Below, piece after piece: positions 23,405 through 34,599 of a stretch of DNA of 64,000 nt. This DNA comes from Prorocentrum cordatum. Its lineage: Eukaryota > Sar > Dinophyceae > Prorocentrales > Prorocentraceae. The first letter of the stretch is position 1. Every line of letters begins with the position of its first letter. The stretch covers positions 75,001 through 139,000 of the forward strand of contig CAUYUJ010018651.1 of the NCBI GenBank assembly GCA_963575745.1, read 5' to 3'. Both the position numbers and the translations under genes were made by a program. Under the pieces are notes generated by a model that did not search any database, was not told the origin of the DNA, and worked only from the letters and a program-made list of their open reading frames with translations.

Positions 23405-23424
23405 AGAAGAGAGAGAGAGAGAGA

Positions 23425-23460
<36 letters not shown>
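23405..23460. repeat. GA dinucleotide microsatellite
   Basis: A nearly pure (GA)n run lies just beyond the 3' end of the minus-strand LINE 2. Confidence 0.9.
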
Positions 23461-23462
<2 letters not shown>

Positions 23463-23559
23463 ACAGGGGCACGGGAAAGGACACGCAGGGCGGCAACAAC
23501 TAAAAACATAGAAACGGAACTGCAAACTGTTCACATCCGAACCTGAAAACTCGGAAGCC

Positions 23560-26500
23560 ATACAGCGCTGTCGAGCGGGAGAGGGAGCCACTTCAACACT
23601 CTTTTAGGACCCTCTCCAATGATCATCCCGGGCTTAGCAGCGTTGCGCAAACATCTGAACAAGCTCGCCTCAGTCACCAACTCTGGGCCATGGTTCATAG
23701 CGGCTGCTTTCGGGGAGAGGCCAGCCACCACGTCAGCAATGCACGAGAGAAATGAGTCTGCAAACTACCCAGAGACCAGTCTGGCGGGGATAAGGTCATT
23801 CGAGGAGCCGCGAAGATCCACCAACGCTTCCACGCATTCGCCCCAGGCACTACAACCCATGGCCGTTCGAAACACGGGGGCTTTGGCAACGAATGCAATC
23901 GAATGACAGAACGCGTTGCAACCAGCGTCGTTTAGACAGTGCATCATTTTGCCGCTGAAGCTGCAACGCGGGCCCGACTGAATAATCTGCAGGGCGCGAT
24001 CTCCTAGCAAGAAGAGACGAGGAGTAGAGCGGTGGAAATGAAGCGCGTGGCTGAGGACGGTCGCAGCCCGCACATTGTAAGCCACAACCGATTCTGCCAA
24101 TCAAATTCCCACTCCACGGATCTTACAGGCACAGAAGAGGTATTCATCGCATTGAGTGGGGAAGCTGCGGGGATGCGCCTCATGGCCAACGGCAGCTCCA
24201 AGATAGCGGCACCACCGAACCGCCTGGAAACGTTCACAGCCCCGCCCCGCAGACGCCAGAAGGCTCGCAAAGTGCAGTTCGAGCCCAACCGCCGTCGAGA
24301 GGAGGCAGATCTTCTCAGGGGCGGGGGGCAGATCGGTAAACTTGTTCTCCAGACAGAACCTTGAGAGCCCAAGCCCAGGGGGACCTGTCTCGAGAGGCCA
24401 CCTGCAGACAGGGCCCAGGGCGAGGGCGAGCAAGAGCGCGGAGGCAGGGCACCCCTGCCGGACCCCGCGACCCAAGCGGAGGGGCTCCAGGAAGAGACCG
24501 CAGAAATGAATCCTCGCCGCATTGCCTGCATAGAAGTTTCTGGAGAGCTTCGCCGCCCACGCAGGAACGCCCATCTCCCTGAGGACACGCAAAGCCCATT
24601 CCACGGAAAGACTTGGAAACGCACTGCTTCGAAGCCAGTAAGAAGCTGGACCGGGCCCTCTCCCCTTCAGATGGGCCAACGCCCCATCGGCTCCGCAGCC
24701 GATGATCTTGTCCAAAATCGATCTCCCTGGACCCCCCCCCGGACTGCAGCTTGCGAATCGACTGCGCACTGACATTGGTGAGAGACTAAGCGACGGCAGC
24801 CGCGATCAGCTTGCCATCCTCCCATCCCATGGAAAGCGGGCGAGTAAAGGGCGGCTTGCGAGCAGGAAGAGCAGACGCACCCGGGGGGCGATCGCCCTTC
24901 GCTCGGAAAAGCATAAACATCTCGCGGGGGTCGGATGGGAGAGAATCACCCGGATGAGAGATACCGTGACAAATATAAAGCAGACAACACCTCCTGAGCA
25001 CCTGCACGCTTCCAACAATTGTACGGCAGACCATCCATGTCAGGCGTTGAACCCCCAAAGAGCTTCACAAGCTCTGTAAACTCTCCGCGAGAGACGGCCC
25101 ACTCCGTGCCGGGGGGCAGCGCATCAGCATGCTGCGCGCACTGGCGAAGTGCGCTCCGAAGCGCGCGGTCGGGTGCGAGCGAAGCAAACGCACCGCCCCA
25201 GAGTCGAACAAGTTCGTTGCGAGCATGCTGGGCCGATGGGCACGGCGCGCCAGAACCCTCGAGAAGAATGCCCCCAAACGCACAGACGTATACGAGGGCC
25301 GCCAGCGCTCGCAATTGCCATGATACGCGCGCGTCTGCGCGCAGCCTCGTACTCGGGAAGGCCACTCACCTGTCGCGAAGCTTCCTCTTCGGCGTCAAGG
25401 GCTGGTTGTTCAGAGCAACAATGCGCGCGCATAGTCTCACGGGGCTATAGAATGCGGCAGCGCCGATGTGAGAGAAGGCATAGAGATGGGGGTGGGCACG
25501 GACGGCGCGCCCCGCAAAAATACCGCGCGCCAGCGCGGAAGGAACGGAGAGCAGCGATACCCCAGTGAAGAAACTCACGATGAGACTTGGCTTCCCGACG
25601 CCGCAGAACTCGGTGGAATTCGGCGCGCGCATTGCGCGTGGCGTCTTTCGCGCGAGACAGTCGAATCAAAATCGGGGGCCTCGGATCAACCCCCTGCAGA
25701 CGATCATCCAGGAGCCCCTGGAATTCAGACGTGGACGGAACCCCGGGAGGAATCGGAGGGGGGGCCATGCAGTAGCCGCGGTTTCGTTGAGATGGCAACC
25801 GCAACAGGAACGCGATCCCTCCTGAAAGATAGTCAGCACGCCGATCGTCGAACCAGTGACCACAAGATCCACTAGCAAAGCAGAAGGGAGATCAACATAG
25901 ACGCGGTCGAGACGAGCGGTAGAGGACTATCTTCGGACCGGGGCAAGCGCGTCGCGTATCCTGTGGCTGATGCAATTCCGCCCAGCCCCCAACATACTCG
26001 CCCCATTCTCGAGAGAAGGCAGAGCCCTCCCGGCTGGCAGCCCCCGTCGCAAGATCGAATCGGCCTTCATCGCCAGGGGCTACCTTGAAGTCACTAAGCA
26101 GGATGTGAGAAGCAGCAGAGGATGGAGGTAGAGCGGCGCGCACATCAGAGAGACACTGTCGATAATGACCAATCCCTGCTTCGACATTCGGCACGCGGAC
26201 AGTGACAATCCCTGACAGACCAGCCTCTCCCCACCCTAGCAGGTACGACGCCTTGCCAGGAATCAGAGACTTCAGAGTGAAGCCCGAAAACATGCCCACG
26301 AACGCGGCGCTGATATAAACCAAGACCCCACGTCCAGGAGCGCAATCAGGGCGAGCGCCTAGGAAAACACGCGCGAAGGGAACTCCTCGAGAGCGGCAGC
26401 ATCCCCAAAATGCCCATGAGACCCTTGGACGCACACAATCTGGCGCCTCTCGAGCAGCCCCGGAAAATATACGCCAACGAAGGCAAGCCCGAGCCTTCAC

Positions 26501-27574
26501 TCTTAACGCTTCCAAGCAACCCTTTCGCACTCCACGCGGCGACAGATAAAGGTTTATTCGGCAGGAAGGGGAGGAACTGCGCTGCACCGATATCCTTAAT
26601 AACGAACTGCGCCTCGCTAGATCGGCCCGCGCGCAGGAGCGAGGCGATGTCCTGCGTGAGCCACCCAGCCCCAGGCGGGGCACCCTCAGATGTAGGAGAC
26701 GCAGAGCTGTCGAAGGCTCGACTGGCCCGTCGCCATATCCACAATCGACTGACTCTTGTTGCCGAAACCGATTTGGGCGAAGTGGCACGCGAAAACGATC
26801 ACACGAGGCGAGTCGGATGGGAAGGCCAGCTTGGAGACATGGTAGAGCTTCACCGCATCCCCCGACACTACATTCGACGCGAAGATGAATCCGTCGCGGA
26901 CCGAAGAATCGATATACCAGCCCTTCAGAGGAGGGAGACGACTTCACAACCTCCTCGAGTTCACCACGAACCTTACGCAAATCTGTCAACTGCCTATTCC
27001 GCTCAACATCACGGAGAGGCTTCAAACGGAGCGTCTTGGGGTCCTCCAGGGTCTGGAACTCGAAGCCGTCGGGCACGTGTTTCCGAAACGCCATCGGGCG
27101 ACGCTCTGCTGCGTCAGCCGAGGGGAACGCCAGAATGACTCCCTTCGAGAAGTTCTGGGGTGTCACATTCATGGCCTGCTTCGCTTTTCTTCATCAGCGC
27201 GAGCAGATATGATCGCAACACCTGCGTCATGAAGGACCTTCCGACTGAACTCTTCGCCGAAACCAAACACGATGGCCTTGGACCGGAGATCTGAATTTCC
27301 ACCGCGGGAGATAGACGACCCACGAAACTTCTTGAACGGGCCTTCGGGAGCCTGGGAAGACAGAGAACCGATACTGGACATGCTTCGAAGCTCCTGAATC
27401 TTACCCTGGGTCTTAGCAGTGTTCTCTTCCTGCTGCTGCATGCTTTTTTGCATGGTAACAAATGGCGGAAGCAAGTTCGCTAACCTCAGCCGAAACCATG
27501 GTGATGGCTTCATTCGTCTTAGTCACCTGAGCGGTCAACTCCTTGTTCACAACATCGGCGGCCGACGGAGCCAT
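23560..27574 (-). pseudogene. LINE 2: near full-length endonuclease/RT retroelement, decayed
   Basis: Read on the minus strand, the element keeps its domain order. A possible start lies at 27574 (MAPSAADVVNKELTAQ), followed by a short heptad-like segment. A middle region has RKHVPDGFEFQTLEDPKTLR. An AP-endonuclease-type domain shows LLSDFKVAPGDEGRFD (about 26070-26110); the catalytic Asn expected in (G/S)DFN reads Lys. A linker carries AKDATRNARAEFHRVL. The RT has AFPSLSVEWALRVLREMG and GVRQGCPAS (GVRQGCP at 24446-24466), but the catalytic (Y/A)DD block is not readable and frames shift around it. The C-terminus includes FRCLRNAAKPGMIIGEGPKR (23600-23690). At least six frame changes and lost catalytic residues mean it cannot act alone. 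No RNase H was seen, so it belongs to a different lineage from LINE 1. Confidence 0.8.
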
Positions 27575-27720
27575 GGCCACGCAACCCCGAGAGCTGGTGA
27601 TCCGAGCGGAGGGGGGGGGGGGGCGGCAAGCAGGGAAGAGCAAGCAGGCAACTGTGCCTGCACCTCAAGCTCCCCGTTGGCTCCGAACAAGGTCGAAACG
27701 CCAGGGACAAACGTTTCGAC

Positions 27721-27740
27721 CTTGAGCCAAAATTGACGTT
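27721..27740 (-). other. Partial spliced-leader relic upstream of LINE 2
   Basis: On the minus strand 27721-27733 reads ATTTTGGCTCAAG, identical to the last 13 nt of the dinoflagellate 22-nt spliced leader. The next bases upstream do not match. It lies about 150 nt before the LINE 2 start, in the same orientation, as expected if a trans-spliced LINE mRNA was reverse transcribed with a truncated leader. The surrounding GGTCGAAACG repeats make a chance origin possible. Confidence 0.55.
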
Positions 27741-27764
27741 TCGACCTCGATCGTTATCAGCATC

Positions 27765-28662
27765 AGCTTTTATGATGATACTGATGCTGATGATGATGGT
27801 GATGATGATGGTGAGGATGATGACGATGCTGATGATGACGACGACGATGATGTTGTTGGTGCTGATGATGATGATGATGATGTGCTGGTGTTGGTGATGA
27901 TGAACGGCGATGGTGGTGCTGGTGATGTAATGAGAATGATGATGACACTCCCTTGAGGTGGCGGGTGACGCATGTCTCAAATAAGCTGGAAGCAGGCGAC
28001 GGGTCAAATTCTTTTGCTTACCTTCCGAGCGGCTCGAGCTCCAGTGCTCTCCACTCTTGGGACGCGCGTTCTTGTGAGACTCGCGGTCGCTGCGCTCGCT
28101 CGCTGTACTCGGCTCTCGCGAAACATAGCTGCGCGAGAGGGAGGGAGACAAAGAGACAGAGAGAGAGAGACAGAAAAAGAGACAGAGAGACAGAAAGAGA
28201 AACTGAGAGAGGGAGATGGCATCGTCGTGCTCGAATCGTGTCGTGCCTCCCGCGCGTCTCGGGGATTCGCACGATCCGTCCCGTGCGGCCGTGCACTCCC
28301 CAGACGGGAACGCGGCCGTTCGCGGACTGCGGTGCGCCCGCCACTGGCGCCGGCCGTTCGCAACAAGCACGTGCACTTCACCTATTATTCCCCTGTTCCT
28401 CCTCCTCCTCCTCCTCCTCCTCCTCCTCCTGCTCCTCATCTTCATCCTCCCCTCTCCTGATTCCCCCTCCTCCTCCTCCTCCTCCTGTTTCCTCCTCCTG
28501 TTTACCCTCCTCCTCCTCCTCCCCCTCCTCCTCCTCCTCCTCCTCCTCCTCCTCTTCCTCATTATCATCATAATCATCATCATCACCATCGCCATCACCA
28601 TCACCATCACCATCACCATCATCAGCATCATCATCATCATCATCATCACCACCACCACCACC

Positions 28663-28753
<91 letters not shown>

Positions 28754-28755
28754 CC
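27765..28755. repeat. Cluster of GAT, GA, CCT and CAT microsatellites
   Basis: (GAT)n variants lie at 27765-27945, (GA)n with GAGACA at 28140-28215, (CCT)n at 28395-28560, and (CAT)/(CAC) at 28560-28755 with an almost pure (CAT)n from 28677. 27950-28140 and 28215-28390 are unique-looking but unrecognised. The 423-aa Met/Val-rich ORF is a microsatellite artefact. Confidence 0.85.
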
Positions 28756-28779
28756 CCTTGCTCCTGATTCCACCCACCC

Positions 28780-28850
28780 ATCGCCCGCATCGCCGATGCA
28801 TCGGCGATGCGGCCCCATCCTCCGACCCCATCTACTCGGACCCCATCTGA
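28780..28850. repeat. Palindrome-rich ATGCATCG dispersed repeat, copy 3
   Basis: CCGCATCGCCGATGCATCGG is followed by CGATGCGG and a CCTCCGACCCCATCTACTCGG tail matching 615-660. Confidence 0.65.
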
Positions 28851-28984
28851 AATAATCAGAGGACCGCGTGTCCCATCCAGGAATCACCCCGCCCTCTCAG
28901 AGGGCCACCCCCCTCGCCCAAAGCCCCTCCCGAGCGCGCCGCCGACAGATAATTGGCGGCGCCCACAAGGGGTTAGGGGGAGGG

Positions 28985-29430
28985 GGGAATGCTTCTTTGA
29001 AGCAGGGGGCTTCTAAGAAGCCTTCCCACTTCCCCCTGCCCCCCTGTGCGCGACGCCAACCTTGACAGTGGGGAAGCCAAAAATGTACCAGTACCGCTAC
29101 TCCCGAGACCTCTCCCGGGGCGCGTTTTGACCAGGATTTCGAAACGAATCCAGCGGTGGCGACGAGGGCCTGCCAGGAGGCCCAGAAAAGGGAAAGCGAG
29201 GCGAGGGTAGCGGTATTGGTGCCTTTTCCTCCTCTGGGCCAGAGCCCCTTCTCAGGCCCCTTCTTGGCGGCGCGCACAAGTGGTTAGGGGGAGGGGGGAA
29301 GGCTTTTTGGAAGGAGGCTGCTCACTTGACAAGGCCTGCGCCTTCTAAGAAGCACGGGTGCTTCTAGTTTCTTAGAAGCCTTGTACTCGCCTGTGCGAGC
29401 CGCCAACCTTTCCCGGCCTCCTTCCAAGAA
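28985..29430. repeat. TTCTTAGAAG hairpin repeat family
   Basis: Repeated GGCTTCTAAGAAGCC and CTTCTTAGAAGC arms appear with GGTTAGGGGGAGGGGGGAA and GGCGGCGC.CACAAG context at about 28955 and 29265. The same pattern occurs near 1640-1720 and 11605-11645. The arms can form short hairpins. No coding sequence is seen. Confidence 0.6.
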
Positions 29431-29487
29431 GCAGCCTCGTTCTCAGAAGCCTTCCCCTCTCCCGCAGTACCCCCCCTGCTCGGGGAC

Positions 29488-29580
29488 GCCCTGGCCCGGG
29501 TCAAAGCCAACCCGGGCCAGTCCGGCCGCTTCTGGCTCCTGCAGGGTCCTGCATGCCAAGCCCGGGTCGGTGCACCCGGC
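29488..29580. repeat. CCCGGGCC hairpin repeat, copy 2
   Basis: CTGGCCCGGGT and ACCCGGGCCAG form a perfect 11-bp stem around an 8-nt loop at 29491-29520, followed by TCCTGCAGGGTCCTGCA as in 780-905. Confidence 0.65.
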
Positions 29581-29599
29581 GCTCGGACTGCTCCCCGCC

Positions 29600-30480
29600 T
29601 GCATCGGCCCCGTCTCTTGAGCCCCCCCCCCCCCGCGCGCCGCCACCCGGCCCTCCACCCAGAGGGCCTCTCAAAGGGCGCGCGCGGGCGCCCGCCGAGA
29701 ACGCGCCCGCACCCGGCGGCAGCCGGCGGCAGCCCGCTGGCGCGCCGGCCGGCGCTGCACCGCCTGCGCCCTCCTTTCGCGCCCCGCGGGGCAGGGTTTC
29801 TGTCGGCTGCGTGGTATATCTGCGCCACGAAAGATATGAACACGCGCGCCCTCCCACGAACTGCGCGCATACCTTCAGGGAGGGCGGCGGTGTACATCGA
29901 GTCGCTGGCTCCCGGTGGTGGTTTGTACACTGCCACCCTCCGCATGAGGGCTCAGGAGCAGTCCCTTGGAGGGTGTCTGTGCATGCTGCTTTGCGGCGGA
30001 CTATCGGCCCCTGGCCCCCAGACGAAACACCAGGCCTGCCCATGTTGGACACCCAGGCATCATCGCGTCGCAAAAAAAACGACGGGAAATTCTTGGCCAT
30101 TTTGCCCTTCTCGGCCTCCCGCCCCAGGGAAAAGATCGGGACTTCCGGGGGCCCCTAGTAGGACGGAGCCAGGACGAAGAGAAAACGGGGGATTGTGACG
30201 GCCCTCGCCTTTCGAGCGGTGATTTCGTATGGTTTCTTTCAGGCTATCCGATCATTATTCCTCTTGTTTGTCCTCATTTTTCTTCTCCTCTTTCTCCTCC
30301 TGTTTTTTTGCCTTTTCCTCCGCCTCCTTCTCCTTCTCTTCCTCCTCCTCCTCCTCCTCCACAATTACTCAATATGAATACTACTCTCCTCCTTCCCCTG
30401 ATGACGGGTTGGGAGTGTTCGCCCCCCCCCCCGCGTAGTGTTTTTTACACACAGGATTCCCCGGACTTGGGTTTTCGCCT
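29600..30480. other. No recognisable gene
   Basis: GC-rich sequence with several overlapping 190-200 aa ORFs in different frames and strands, none with recognisable motifs. 30270-30360 is CCT/TTC-rich. Confidence 0.45.
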
Positions 30481-30534
30481 GTTTTTTTCAAAATGTTGCT
30501 CTCGCTGAGGCGCCGGCCTCATTTTCGAGCCCCG

Positions 30535-31010
30535 CTCGTCCCGAATCGTGTTCCCGCTGCAGCGCTGGCCTCATTTCCGTGCTTCCGTTCGTTCCGAATC
30601 GTGCTCCCACTGCAGCGCTGGCCTCATTTCCGCGCTTCCGCTCGTTCCGAATCGTGTTCCCGCTGCAGCGCTGACGCCATTCCCCGTGCCATGCCACGGC
30701 ATGCAATGCAATGCTAGGTTGCGTTCCGCTGCGCGATGCCATGCCTTCAGTTGAAGCTAGGATGTGCAGTGTTTTAGTGCCACGTCGTGCTATGCCATGC
30801 TACGCTTTGATCTTCAACGCCATGATATGCAATGTTATGTTCGGGGTCGCTGTGCGATACCAGGCCTTGCGTCGCAAAGCTTTGTGATGCAATTATTCAC
30901 TACGCCACGCCACGCCATGCTGTGACATACTACGCTTTGCGGTGCTCTTCTACGCCATGCCACGCCGTGCTCTACAATGCATCGCGTACTCTTTCGGGAT
31001 CATTGCCTTG
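30535..31010. repeat. 51-53 bp tandem repeat, then ATGCCATGC-rich tract
   Basis: CCGAATCGTG recurs at 30541, 30594 and 30645 with a shared CTGCAGCGCTGGCCTCATTT block. From 30685 to about 31000 the DNA is a degenerate array of GCCATGCCATGC and ACGCCACGCC words. Confidence 0.75.
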
Positions 31011-31164
31011 CTCGACATCCGACTGTGCGAGTAGAGAGAGGATCTACGTCATGGTAAGGGACGGGAGGGAGGGGTCGGATGTCAGATTTGACGCGAGCGC
31101 ACCTAGCTTGTCCTCCTCCTCCTCCCCCCCCAAAAAAACAAGGCGCCGCCGCCGCCGATATGCT

Positions 31165-31165
31165 C

Positions 31166-31213
<48 letters not shown>

Positions 31214-31510
31214 GGGGGCGGGGGGGGAGGAGGGGAGGAGGAGGAGGAGGAGGAGGAGGAGGAAGAGGAGGAAGAGGAGGAAAAGGGGGAGGGGGAGGGG
31301 GAGGAGGAGAGGACGAGCGTTCCAGTTTCGCAGTTTCCTCTTCCCTTCGCCCACCCCCCAAGAAATAATGATAATAAAAACGGCGGCGGCGGCACCGTTT
31401 TTGGGCGACTGCGTTTCTTTTCTTTCTTTCTTTCTTTTGGGGGGGAGGAGGAGGGGGAGGAGGAGGAGGAGGAGGAGGAGGAGGAGGAGGAGGAGGGGAA
31501 GAGGAAGCGG
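31165..31510. repeat. (TA)n and GGA microsatellites
   Basis: (TA)n lies at 31170-31209, GGA/GGG-rich at 31210-31305, and GGA at 31438-31500 after a (TTTC)n block near 31420. Confidence 0.9.
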
Positions 31511-31719
31511 ACGAGAAGGCAAAGGAGCAGGAGGAGAAGGAAGAGAAGGAGGGGCTTGCAGAGCAGAGGCCCAAGGGCAAGAGCAATATCTGCAAGGGGG
31601 CGGAAGCCAGCGGATGGAGGAACAAGATGCAGGCGCAGCTTGTATTAAAATGCCATGGCGAACGCAAGCGAACCATCACTAGGCCGCACAAACACATGCG
31701 GCGCAGCGCTGTATATTAC

Positions 31720-32190
31720 ATATCTGAGTGCCCGCAAATAGATCGGCCACAACTACAGCGGAGACTGCACATCCTCCTCGCGAGGCGAGCGCGTCTGCCG
31801 TGAATTGGGCTGCGACGACCGTCACCTTCGCGCGCTCTTTGAAAAGTCCTTCGCGTCAAGACCCTGGCCCGCGATGGCGCCATCCGGAAGGGTCGGCGCC
31901 AATCTCCCAGGCGATTTGCGTAAGGTGGTCTGGGCGCCAGCGTTGCTGCAGTGAGAGCGGGGCTGGATCTCGCTGTTCGTCGCGAACTGGCGCCATGCAA
32001 AGTGTCCGACATCGCCCGCTCCGTCGGTGCAGCGCTGGTTTAAGCCACGGCGGGCGAGGGGCGTCGAGGTCGAGGTCGAGCGGCGCGTCGGTGAGGAGGT
32101 CTCGCAGGCTTGAGCCAATGCGCCTACGGAGGTGGCACCGTCGGCCTTCACACAGAAAGCTGCATTCCTCAGTGCACTGCCCCCTCACAA
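31720..32190 (-). pseudogene. Coding relic of unknown family
   Basis: On the minus strand, protein-like segments continue each other across frame changes: SLRDLLTDAPLDLDL, then GDVGHFAWRQFATNSEIQP, then AWEIGADPSGW, then GLDAKDFSK, then AQFTADALASRGGCAVSAVV, ending before about 31720. The smooth hydrophobic/charged pattern and consistent order suggest a decayed gene, possibly a transposon part, but I do not recognise the family. A partial TTGGCTCAAG at 32109-32118 is probably chance. Confidence 0.4.
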
Positions 32191-32549
32191 CTGAGCACGC
32201 AAGAACAGACCGAACCTTTTTTCGACACCCCGCATGGGCGCTCGAAACTCACCCCTCGCACGCCTTGCGAACCACAACCCCTGCAGTTGCAAATTAACAT
32301 GGCCATGGCGCGACCCACGACCCCCCTCCCCGTAGCAATGTTTTAGTCCGCCATGTGCGCGCGCAGCTATGCAACAGGACGCAGCAGTTGAACAGCCATG
32401 AACTCATGGACTGGATCACCGCCCCGGACATAAGGAATTCTTGCAAACTCTGAAAAAGCACGCGCGACCATCCCTCACACCTCGTTGCGCTGCCACTCCC
32501 AAGCCCAGATCACTGCTCCAACCACTTGTCAAGGAGGCTCTTGATGTAG

Positions 32550-33850
32550 CTACTGGGGGCATCGGTAATGACCGCCCTGCCCGTGCGTGGTCTTGATGCT
32601 CTCCAGCGGCGGAAGGTAGCCGATGTTCTGCTGGTCCACGTAGTTGTTGCGCAGTTTGGCAAAGTAGAGCACGCAGAACTTGTGGCGCAGGGGGGTCATC
32701 TCGTTGAGCGGGCGCGCGTAGCCCTTGAACCACGAGAACGACTGCTCGGCAACCTGTGCGTTAATGCCGTTCAAGCATCGGGCCAAGCGCTTGACCTTGT
32801 ATGGGGTTGCACGGGCAGCTGCTGGTGTGGCCCTCGGCGTGCATCCAGTCGATAGACCAATGCTTGATGCCCTTGCAGACAGGCAACTTCGAAGCTGGCA
32901 CATCGAAGGAGCAGCACCTGTCGTACACGAAAGTGTTGACATTGGGATGCTTCTTGAGGGCGCGAGTCAGGGCTTCTGCGGCGACGCCGTTGCCCTCTGG
33001 GTTCTTCTGCTCGGCTGCGGCAACGATGCGGCCCTCTTGGGTAAGGACCATGAACCAGCCGTAGTTGTGGTGCATGTGGCGTGCCGCCTTGGCGCTGCTC
33101 ATATATTGTGTTTTCTTCCGAATGGCTGCGGCGGACTGCCCCTTGCCCGGCGCGGCGGCCGACGGCCTCTTCCGCACTGGCGCGGCCGACGGCCTCTTGA
33201 GAACCACGGACGGATTCCTCTTGTCAGCCTTCACGCGGCGGACGTGCTTCTTGACGACAGTCTTCCGAACCCTCTTCATTGACCCCTTCATCGCCGCTGG
33301 CCTCCTGCGAACAGCGCGGTTCTGCCTCTCCTCCCCGGTGCATTTCGCGAGGACTTTATCGTGCCCATCCCCGACGAGAACAGTGACCTTCTTCGGGTGC
33401 GGCGCGGGGAACACGTTCCTGTGGTAGCAGCTGTCCAGCTTGGAAAACGTATCGTCGGTGATCTCCGCGCCGATGGTAATCCCGCGGTGCTCTTTGATCG
33501 GCTCCATCTCCTGCACTGCGATCAAGCACATCAGCGCGTCGAGGTGGAACTTCCTGAAATCGGTGACAGATTCCGTGCCATACCCATCTCCCGCCGTATT
33601 AGCAAAGACTCTCTTGGTGACTCAATCGATCCCGCGCGCCGTAGTGAATGAGCGAAACATGCGCTTCTCGTGATACCGCAGGTAGCGCATTGTAAAAGCC
33701 CTCTGGTTGCTCACGAATACTACGCCAGACTGCTCGAAGTCGGCCAACGTGACTGTGTTCACCTTGTCGCCCCCTACCCACATGAAGTCGGGGGCCGTAC
33801 GTTAGCCTGCAAGCTTTGTTAGTGCATCGCCATGTCTTGAAAAGCACTAT
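32550..33850 (-). pseudogene. DDE transposase-like pseudogene (KDZ/CxC type suspected)
   Basis: On the minus strand a single protein can be followed over three frames. It begins with a Cys-cluster piece (KTWRCTNKACRLTYGP), continues with the strands around GGDKVNTVTLADFEQSG, then a basic Pro/Ala/Lys/Arg linker (33090-33330), then YDRCCSFDVPASK and HWSIDWMHAEGHTSSCPCNP, and ends with NAQVAEQSFSWFKGYARPLN and KLRNNYVDQQNIGYLPPL. YDxxC, HAEGHT and the NxQVxEQ.FSWFK block resemble Kyakuja-Dileera-Zisupton transposases, which often carry CxC zinc clusters at the N terminus. Lesions are a frameshift near 33791-33795, an in-frame TGA (33622-33624) and a frameshift near 32802-32807. The family call is from memory of motifs and is uncertain; that it is a transposon protein is more secure. 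Confidence 0.6.
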
Positions 33851-34133
33851 CCGTGGTCTGGTGGAGGTCGTGCAGGGTACTGGAGATCTCGCGGTCCGTG
33901 CTCTGCAGGGATGTCAAGGGCGATTTGCAGTGGACGCTCTCCCACACATGCGTCTCGAAAGGCCCGTCAGTGTCCCGGTGGGGCGAAACGGCACCAATGC
34001 AATTACCACTCAGACCTCTCCTAGGATGCGTTCTGGCGAGGCGTTCGAAGCGAATCCATCCGGGTCAATGAAGGAACTCCTTTCGGAGCCATGCCAACGC
34101 GAAGGAGGAGGAGCAGGAGGAGGAGGAGGATCA

Positions 34134-34155
34134 CTTGAAGCAAAAAGGCTACGGA
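34134..34155 (-). other. Spliced-leader relic upstream of the transposase pseudogene
   Basis: The minus strand reads TCCGTAGCC, five T, then GCTTCAAG. This matches 19 of the 22 bases of the dinoflagellate spliced leader without gaps (differences at positions 10, 16 and 17). It lies about 280 nt upstream of the first readable Cys-cluster codons, in the same orientation. Confidence 0.65.
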
Positions 34156-34599
34156 AGCGTTCACCTCTCCCCCCGCCCTCACCCCCCCATCACCCTCTCG
34201 CACCTGCTGGGGATTCCGTCGCTCATCCCCCAGCGCTTCAAAAACCGAGTGAGTAAGCTTTACTAACATTTGTGACGACGAGCTTCCGCCAGCATCTGCC
34301 AACCGAATCGGACAATACTAGCCAGCGCTTTCCCAAACATCGCATCGGGATTCCCAATCCTACTTAATGGCTAGCTTCCGCTAGTATCCGCCGACGGCAT
34401 CACGAGTCGGACGAAGTTGCACTACCAAGAATTCCTTTCCACGGTTCCATCATTCGATCCTCCTCCGCACCCTCCTCCTCCTCAAACTCCTCCTCCAATC
34501 TTCATGTTCCTCCACTTGCTCCTCCTTGTGGCAGCCCCCGCCAATTTCCGCTAGCAAAGCGATAATGGAAAAGAGAAAGATACGGAATAATATTGCAAG

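Noticed and set aside
27519-28790. 423-aa minus ORF with Met, Val and Arg runs
   Set aside because: Runs through (CAT), (CCT) and (GA) microsatellites; no biological signal.
32109-32118. TTGGCTCAAG on the minus strand as a fourth spliced-leader relic
   Set aside because: Only 10 contiguous bases match and upstream bases do not fit; such a match is plausible by chance in 64 kb and no gene start is nearby.
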